NCBI GenBank assembly: GCA_900314375.1
Contig: OMVC01000005.1
Span: 1-11,236 of the forward strand
Direction: 5' to 3'
Origin: an uncultured bacterium
Lineage (GTDB): Bacteria > Cyanobacteriota > Vampirovibrionia > Gastranaerophilales > Gastranaerophilaceae
Length of the DNA: 11,236 nucleotides
Part shown: positions 6,438-11,236 of the stretch, one piece after another
Numbering within the stretch: position 1 is the first letter of the stretch
Layout: each line of letters begins with the position of its first letter
Notes under the pieces: model-generated
Database searches by the model: none
What the model was told of the DNA's origin: nothing
Seen by the model: only the letters and a program-made list of their open reading frames with translations
Program-made: the position numbers and the translations under genes

Positions 6438-8495
6438 ATGTTTAATAAGAAGAAGAAAAGAGTAATAGCATATCTGCACACACATTGGGACAGAGAATGG
6501 TACAGGGAGTTTGAAATTTTCAGACTTCGTTTATTGCGTGTTTTTGACAACGTTTTAGATATGCTTGAACATGAAAAAATTCCTTCTTTTTATTTTGACG
6601 GCCAAGTTGTTGCATTACTTGATTATCTTGAAATGCGTCCGGAAAAGGAACAATTGATTCGGAATTTAGTTGCTAAAAAGAAATTATATATCGGACCATT
6701 TTACTGTTTAGTTGATGAATTTTTAACCGATGCTATATGTTTTTCCAAGAATTTAGAAATAGGCATGAAAATTGCAAGAGAATTCGGATGTAACGATTTT
6801 ATAGGATACTTGGCAGATACATTCGGGCATAGTATTAATGTTCCGATAATATTAAAGGATTATGGTATAGATAAAGCTGTTGTCTGGCGAGGAGCCGGAG
6901 ATTTACCTTCTGAATTTATATTCAACGGAGTAAATACGGTTAATCTTATACGCGGATATTTTAATGATATTTTTGCTTCGGATAAAACTCTTGCAGACAA
7001 ATCTCAATTTATTAAGAAAGAATTAGATAAAATTGCAGAGCGTTCAAAAAAAGTGTTATTAATGCCTATAGGTGCCGATCACCTCGGAATTCCTACTGAT
7101 ATAAATGAGCAAATAGAACAAATAAATGCTTGCCTTGATGATTACCAAATAGAACTCGGTTCGATTTTTGACTATTTCAAGGCTGTTAAATTTAAATCAA
7201 ATTTTGACGATGAGCTTCGTGATAATGAAAAAACATTTATTTTACCGGGAACATACTCTACTCGCACCAAATTAAAACAATTAAATACGGAATGCTCATA
7301 TAAATTGGATTTAGCTAATAAATTGCAATTTAATTTTGGAAATCAATATACGAATGTTATTGAATATGCATATAAATTATTGCTAAAAAATCAAGCACAC
7401 GATTCTATTTGTGGCTGTTCTACTGATTTGGTACATGAAGAAAATATTACCCGCTATCACAAAGTTCTTGAAATTGCCAACGGTATTATTGAAGAAATCA
7501 GATTTGCACAAGGAAACAACATTTCGGTTTCATTCAAATATCCGGAAAAACAAAAACTTATTGAAGTCGAAAGAACAGTTCCTGAAAAAGGTACACAAAT
7601 TATAGCCAAACGACAGGGGTTTGCTACAGAGCTTTTAACTGACCAATACAAAATCCCTGTGACAGAAGATTATACAACCTTATACACTTTATTAAAAGAA
7701 ATACATCCGCAGCAGGAAGAAAGTGATATATATGTGTCTGACTCAGTGCTTGGAAATTCTTATATAAAAATAGAAATAGAAGACGGGCAAATTAACCTCT
7801 ATGACGGAGCAAGCTGCCACGAAGATTTTATAAAGTTTGTGCGCTACAAAGATAATGGTGACACATATAATTTCGGACCCGTAAAGGATGATAAAGGAGA
7901 ATATGCTAAAATTTTATCTTCACACATGATAATGCAAGGACCGCTTAGAGGGGCAATACGCATCGAGACTTCATTCTTTGGTGTTCTTGTATGGTTAAAT
8001 AAACAATCAAAGCTTCTAAATTTTAAAATTTTATGGTCAAATTTGTTATCTGATAAGCTATGGCAGGTTCAATTCAGGCTTTATAACGATATCTATGTTG
8101 TTCATTCAGAAGACATGAATACACTTATATCAAGAGAATTTGATCCGGAATATAACATTCGGGAAAATCTTCCTGCGCAAAAAGGAATGGAAGCTATGAC
8201 AAATACCGCGCCAATGCAAAGATTCGCATGGACTAACGGTTTTGGTGTAATAACAAAGGGATTAAATGAATACGAAGTGTATAAAAATAATTTTTCAATC
8301 ACGCTTTTGAGAAGTATCGGTATTATATCAAATCCTGATAATCCTGCAAGAACTACACCTGCCGGACCACCGATAAAGGTTAAAGGCGCACAACAATTCG
8401 GAGAAAATTCTGCAGAATTTGCGATTGGATTTTTTGATGTCGAAGATTGGGCAAATTATGTAGAAGAAATTTATCCGCAAACTATTATTTTATAA
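6438..8495 (+). CDS. Glycoside hydrolase family 38 alpha-mannosidase-like enzyme
   Basis: GH38 enzymes are retaining, zinc-dependent alpha-mannosidases; bacterial members include MngB, which cleaves (phospho)mannosylglycerate. The 685-aa product starts with the zinc motif HTHWDREW (14-21; ligands H16 and D18 by family comparison), then 'GPFYCLVDEF' (86-95), 'YLADTFGHS' (124-132) with the catalytic nucleophile Asp127, and 'NQAHDSICGCSTD' (318-330) with the last zinc ligand His321. The catalytic barrel is about 9-270, the helical mid domain about 270-345, and the remainder is the beta-rich C-terminal domain. All catalytic residues are present. At 685 aa it is shorter than MngB (about 877), chiefly in the C-terminal part, yet ends cleanly before a terminator. 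There is no signal peptide, so it should act on imported or internal mannosides. No transporter, PTS or regulator lies beside it, so the substrate is open. Confidence 0.88.
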   Translation: MFNKKKKRVIAYLHTHWDREWYREFEIFRLRLLRVFDNVLDMLEHEKIPSFYFDGQVVALLDYLEMRPEKEQLIRNLVAKKKLYIGPFYCLVDEFLTDAICFSKNLEIGMKIAREFGCNDFIGYLADTFGHSINVPIILKDYGIDKAVVWRGAGDLPSEFIFNGVNTVNLIRGYFNDIFASDKTLADKSQFIKKELDKIAERSKKVLLMPIGADHLGIPTDINEQIEQINACLDDYQIELGSIFDYFKAVKFKSNFDDELRDNEKTFILPGTYSTRTKLKQLNTECSYKLDLANKLQFNFGNQYTNVIEYAYKLLLKNQAHDSICGCSTDLVHEENITRYHKVLEIANGIIEEIRFAQGNNISVSFKYPEKQKLIEVERTVPEKGTQIIAKRQGFATELLTDQYKIPVTEDYTTLYTLLKEIHPQQEESDIYVSDSVLGNSYIKIEIEDGQINLYDGASCHEDFIKFVRYKDNGDTYNFGPVKDDKGEYAKILSSHMIMQGPLRGAIRIETSFFGVLVWLNKQSKLLNFKILWSNLLSDKLWQVQFRLYNDIYVVHSEDMNTLISREFDPEYNIRENLPAQKGMEAMTNTAPMQRFAWTNGFGVITKGLNEYEVYKNNFSITLLRSIGIISNPDNPARTTPAGPPIKVKGAQQFGENSAEFAIGFFDVEDWANYVEEIYPQTIIL

Positions 8496-8502
8496 AAATT
8501 AA

Positions 8503-8524
8503 AAGCGGTCATTTAAGACCGCTT
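8503..8524. terminator. Bidirectional intrinsic terminator
   Basis: AAGCGGTC (8503-8510) pairs perfectly with GACCGCTT (8517-8524) around a 6-nt loop. The plus-strand tail is only T-rich (ATTTAATAAATTT); on the minus strand the hairpin is followed by TTAATTTTT, a better tract. It sits between convergent genes ending at 8495 (+) and 8581 (minus) and can serve both. Confidence 0.85.
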
Positions 8525-8580
8525 ATTTAATAAATTTCCTATCCTTTTTCCTTTTTTTTATTTCTCTTTTAACCTATTGA

Positions 8581-8823
8581 TTATCCAACAACTTTTGATA
8601 TAAAATTAACTGCTTCAAATAATGAATCTTTAACAAATTCTGTTGCTAATTTGCTTACCGGACGATTTTCAATGCAATCAAATATGTAATAAATCGGATC
8701 TTGGGCATTGTTAAATCTCATTTGTTTATCTTTTAATTTTAAATAATTTATTTCCTTTTCATATTTTGCTCTGCGAGATATTGCAGTCGGTTTTACTAAT
8801 GTACCAAATCTTTGTGAATTCAT
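8581..8823 (-). CDS. Unrecognised 80-aa protein
   Basis: I do not recognise the family. The ATG at 8823 follows a purine-rich ribosome site (AGAGAAGAGAG). The N-terminal half is basic and polar ('LVKPTAISRRAKYEKEINY', then 'LKLKDKQMRF'), likely helical; the C-terminal half is less charged ('PIYYIFDCIENRPVSKLA', then 'FVKDSLFEAVNFISKVVG') and ends in an amphipathic helix. There is no signal peptide or membrane helix. It lies downstream of tolC on the same strand, but a 94-nt gap holding the bipartite element suggests it has its own promoter. It shares that element with the unrelated genes at 694 and 2566, which hints at common regulation rather than a link to efflux. Confidence 0.7.
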   Translation of the reverse strand: MNSQRFGTLVKPTAISRRAKYEKEINYLKLKDKQMRFNNAQDPIYYIFDCIENRPVSKLATEFVKDSLFEAVNFISKVVG

Positions 8824-8851
8824 AATTTTCTCTCTTCTCTTATATCTTACA

Positions 8852-8884
8852 TATATATAAAGTATATTATGATAATAAAATTGC
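8852..8884 (-). promoter_or_regulatory. Bipartite element copy 3: GCAATT-N13-ATACTTTATATATA
   Basis: On the minus strand GCAATT is at 8884-8879 and ATACTTTATATATA at 8865-8852, again 13 nt apart. It ends 28 nt before the ATG at 8823 and is followed by a normal purine-rich ribosome site. This copy lies on the opposite strand and about 6 kb from the others, so the likeness is not due to a local tandem duplication. Confidence 0.65.
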
Positions 8885-8917
8885 TTTTTTATAAATCTTT
8901 ATGTTAACATTTCTTAA

Positions 8918-10318
8918 TTATTTTTCTAAATCTACTACTGAAGCGGATTTTGGCAAATTAGTTCCTATTGCCTTTTCCAAATCAGCTTTTGCGGAATTAT
9001 ATTCATAAAGAGCGTTGTAATATGTAAGTTGCGCACTTGTATATGTGTTTTCAGCTTCTCTGTATTCTATAGGAGAAGCTACACCGACACGATATCTGCC
9101 AAATGATAATTCGAAGTTTTCTTTTGACTGCTTTAATTGAAGTATTGCAACGGGCAATTGATTACTTTTTTCGTTTAATTTTATAAATGCAGTTTGAATT
9201 TCTAAAAACACATCATTCTGCATTTTTTTAGCCTCTGCAATTTGCTTGTCATAAAGATATCTTGCTTCATTTATATTATTTATTATTTGTGCAACATTAA
9301 TCCCTGTAAAATTTAACGCTAAACCAATATTCCAACCATCGTTTGATGTCCAATGTTTTCCTCCGCGCTGATATTCTCCTTGTGCGGTAATCGTCGGCAT
9401 AAAGGCTTTTTGCGCGAGTTTTACATTTTGTCTTGCCTGTTCAAGTAAAATTAGCGAACGTTTTAAGTCAGGACGCGACTTTTTTGCTATTTCAACCGTA
9501 TCTTCAAATGAAATATCAATCGGTGAAAATTCGAGCGATTCACTTAATTTATATGGGGTTAAACGAGGAATTCCCATAATGTTATTAAGATTTGCTATTG
9601 CAGTATTTATGTCATTCTGTGCAGAAATCAGCTGTAATTTTGAACGACTTAAATTCGAAAGAGCAATTGTCACATCAATTTTTGGATTTAAGCCTGTCGT
9701 ATAAAAAGCTTTTGCTTGGTCATAAAATTGCTGATAATTATCTACATTTCTTTGTGCAACCTGTTCTGCCTCATAACAGTATAAAAGTTTGTAATAAGCG
9801 TCTTTAGTATCACGAATTACCGAATTTACGGTTTCCATAAATGTTTTTATATTTGCCTGATAACCCAGTATTAAAATAGTAGCTTCATTTTGTGTTACTC
9901 CAAAATCATAGAGTAATTGCTGCAAGCTTGCTTGACCTAAAATATAATAGTCATACTGCAAATTTCTATTTAAGGCATCTGAAAGTTGTAGCTGCTTTAT
10001 ATGTGTATAGCTTGTTTGCCATCCTATTTGCGGGAAAAAATTTGACCAGGTTTGTTTTATCTGCGCATCTGTTGCTAATATATCCTGAAACGCCGAACTT
10101 ATTTCGGGATTATTTCCAAGCGCAAGTCTTATACAGTTTGAAAGGCTCATTATAATATTTTTCTCAACATGCCCTTCTACAACTTTATTTGAATTTGTTT
10201 CCATCTCTGAAATTATTTTTTCAGGGTCTGAATCTAAAAAAGGAACATCTTTGCTTGTTGAAAATGCTTCTAAACAAGAAAATATAAAAAGAACAGATAA
10301 CAATAGTATTTTTTTCAT
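8918..10318 (-). CDS. TolC-family outer-membrane efflux channel
   Basis: TolC/OEP proteins form trimeric outer-membrane barrels with periplasmic alpha-helical tunnels that complete tripartite efflux or secretion systems. The 466-aa product has an N-terminal signal (MKKILLLSVLFIFSCLEAFS) and the two internally similar OEP repeats. The first covers about 58-250 ('LSNCIRLALGNNPEI', then 'FYTTGLNPKIDVTIALSNL'). The second covers about 270-455 ('RPDLKRSLILLEQARQNV', then 'YRVGVASPIEYREAENTY' and 'NSAKADLEKAIG'). Length is normal. Cys15 sits in 'IFSC', a poor lipobox, so lipidation is uncertain. The start ATG overlaps the TGA of the upstream adaptor gene (ATGA) and has AAAGGAAAC before it, so the two are co-transcribed and translationally coupled. 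An RND or ABC pump gene does not lie between them. Family identity is strong; substrate is unknown. Confidence 0.93.
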   Translation of the reverse strand: MKKILLLSVLFIFSCLEAFSTSKDVPFLDSDPEKIISEMETNSNKVVEGHVEKNIIMSLSNCIRLALGNNPEISSAFQDILATDAQIKQTWSNFFPQIGWQTSYTHIKQLQLSDALNRNLQYDYYILGQASLQQLLYDFGVTQNEATILILGYQANIKTFMETVNSVIRDTKDAYYKLLYCYEAEQVAQRNVDNYQQFYDQAKAFYTTGLNPKIDVTIALSNLSRSKLQLISAQNDINTAIANLNNIMGIPRLTPYKLSESLEFSPIDISFEDTVEIAKKSRPDLKRSLILLEQARQNVKLAQKAFMPTITAQGEYQRGGKHWTSNDGWNIGLALNFTGINVAQIINNINEARYLYDKQIAEAKKMQNDVFLEIQTAFIKLNEKSNQLPVAILQLKQSKENFELSFGRYRVGVASPIEYREAENTYTSAQLTYYNALYEYNSAKADLEKAIGTNLPKSASVVDLEK

Positions 10319-11236
10319 TTTGTTTCCTTTACGATTTTTACGGGTTTATCGGGAATAACCTTAATAACCCCGTTTACAACAATAACGTCCTCCTTTTCTA
10401 AACCTTCCGTAACAATCCAATTGTCACCTACTTGTCCGTTTGTTTTTATGTATACTTCGTGCGCGATATTATTTTTATCTACTTTATACACGCGTTTCCC
10501 CCGTGCATCTTCCCTTACCGAGACAATAGGGATAATTTTAACCTCCGTTTTATTATTTGAAAATATTTTTACTTTTACAAATTCACCATGAATAAGCTTA
10601 TTTTCGGGATTTTTTATATCAGCACGCAGCATTACCGTCCCTGATGATTTATCTATCTTATTGTCATAATAATTTTGTACTCCTGTATATTCGTATTTAT
10701 TTGATGAACCGTTAGGATAAATCTCAATTTTTCTGTTTAAATTATTGTTTTTATCGATATAGACCAACTTTGAATAATCTTGTGCTGATAGCGAAAATGT
10801 AATATACATGGGGTCTGTGCTATTAATTGTTGTTAGTGCTCCGGTTGAAGGAGTTACATAATTTCCGACTGATACATCGACAGTTCCGATTTTTCCGCTG
10901 ATCGGCGCTTTTATTAGTGTATAAGATAAGTCTTTACGCTTGTTATTTAATTCTGATTTCGCAGCATTTAATTGCGCTAGAAGCGAATCCCTGTTTGATT
11001 TTAATTCGTCATATCGCGCTTTTGCAATATAATCTGATTTTACAAGTTCTTCCGCTCTTTGTAATTGTTTATTTGCATATTCAAGCTCGGCTTTGAGTTT
11101 ATTAACATCTGCTAAAGAAATATCCGCATCATTTTTATATTCACTTGCCTCAATGAAAAATAAAGCATCTCCTTTTTTAACAAAAGACCCCTCTTTAAAG
11201 TAACTTTTTTCAAGGTATCCTGATACCCTTGTAACA
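10315..11236 (-). CDS. RND-type efflux membrane fusion protein (HlyD/AcrA family), partial at right edge
   Basis: The frame is open from the window edge to a TGA at 10317-10315, giving 306 residues plus a partial codon; the N-terminus is outside. It reads through an internal Met at 10809 which is not the start. Visible parts in order are: the first lipoyl half 'RVSGYLEKSYFKEGSFVKKG' (11229-11170), a coiled-coil hairpin of charged helices (about 11130-10930), the second lipoyl half 'LIKAPISGKIGTVDVSVGNY' (10917-10858), the beta-barrel 'TTINSTDPMYITFSLSAQDY' (10833-10774) and a membrane-proximal end with 'ENKLIHGEFVKVKI'. This is the AcrA/MexA pattern, a periplasmic adaptor joining an inner-membrane pump to a TolC channel. 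The tolC gene overlaps its stop by 4 nt. The pump gene must lie to the right of the window or elsewhere. Confidence 0.92.
   Translation of the reverse strand, partial: VTRVSGYLEKSYFKEGSFVKKGDALFFIEASEYKNDADISLADVNKLKAELEYANKQLQRAEELVKSDYIAKARYDELKSNRDSLLAQLNAAKSELNNKRKDLSYTLIKAPISGKIGTVDVSVGNYVTPSTGALTTINSTDPMYITFSLSAQDYSKLVYIDKNNNLNRKIEIYPNGSSNKYEYTGVQNYYDNKIDKSSGTVMLRADIKNPENKLIHGEFVKVKIFSNNKTEVKIIPIVSVREDARGKRVYKVDKNNIAHEVYIKTNGQVGDNWIVTEGLEKEDVIVVNGVIKVIPDKPVKIVKETK

Noticed and set aside
8901..8910. Perfect palindrome ATGTTAACAT between tolC and the 80-aa gene
   Set aside because: A single 10-nt palindrome in AT-rich DNA with no second copy seen; not enough to call an operator.
10274..10279. 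Lipoprotein signal in the TolC-family protein (IFSC)
   Set aside because: Phe at the -2 position is a poor lipobox; ordinary signal-peptidase cleavage is as likely, so lipidation is not called.
10315..10809. Separate 164-aa gene starting at the Met at 10809
   Set aside because: The frame is open upstream to the window edge and encodes the lipoyl and hairpin parts of the same adaptor; the Met is within the beta-barrel domain.
1..11236. tRNA, rRNA, CRISPR arrays, insertion sequences or prophage genes
   Set aside because: I looked for cloverleaf ends, regularly spaced repeats, transposase motifs and terminal inverted repeats and saw none.

Overview
The window is AT-rich DNA using the standard bacterial code (TAA, TAG and TGA all act as stops). 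It looks like the chromosome of a diderm bacterium: it encodes a TolC-type outer-membrane channel, a periplasmic adaptor and an exported protein. The low GC, the cyanobacterial-style MnmD-like methyltransferase, the lineage-type proteins without signal peptides and an exported protein with an 'IEKFLFGKTY...RIETKLYG' motif together suggest a gut member of Vampirovibrionia/Melainabacteria (Gastranaerophilales). That placement is inference from gene content, not from a marker gene.

Layout. Positions 1-579 (minus) hold the N-terminal part of an MnmC/MnmD-type tRNA methyltransferase cut by the left edge. Positions 694-1428 (+) encode an unrecognised protein with one EF-hand-like calcium loop, followed by homoserine kinase thrB (1476-2423, +) with its own extended -10 promoter. 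Positions 2566-3573 (+) encode a Lys/Asn-rich helical protein with a hydrophobic segment near each end. A strong bidirectional terminator (3612-3657) separates it from a convergent minus-strand block: an exported 178-aa protein, glmS (3886-5730) and a 62-aa protein coupled to the glmS stop. Divergent from that block is a GH38 alpha-mannosidase-like enzyme (6438-8495, +) whose extended -10 lies so close to the ATG that the mRNA should be leaderless. A second bidirectional terminator (8503-8524) separates it from an 80-aa unknown protein (8581-8823, minus). The right end is an efflux pair, an RND-type membrane fusion protein (partial, running off the right edge) overlapping a TolC-family channel by ATGA.

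How they fit together. Housekeeping functions are threonine synthesis (thrB), amino-sugar supply for peptidoglycan and LPS (glmS) and tRNA wobble modification. Envelope or niche functions are efflux, mannoside hydrolysis and exported proteins. The main unexpected signal is a bipartite DNA element, GCAATT-N13-ATACTTTATATATA, present three times with identical spacing, each copy just upstream of one of the three unrecognised, signal-peptide-less proteins (starts at 694, 2566 and 8823) and none in front of a housekeeping gene. I interpret it as a shared promoter or regulator site defining a small regulon of lineage-specific proteins.
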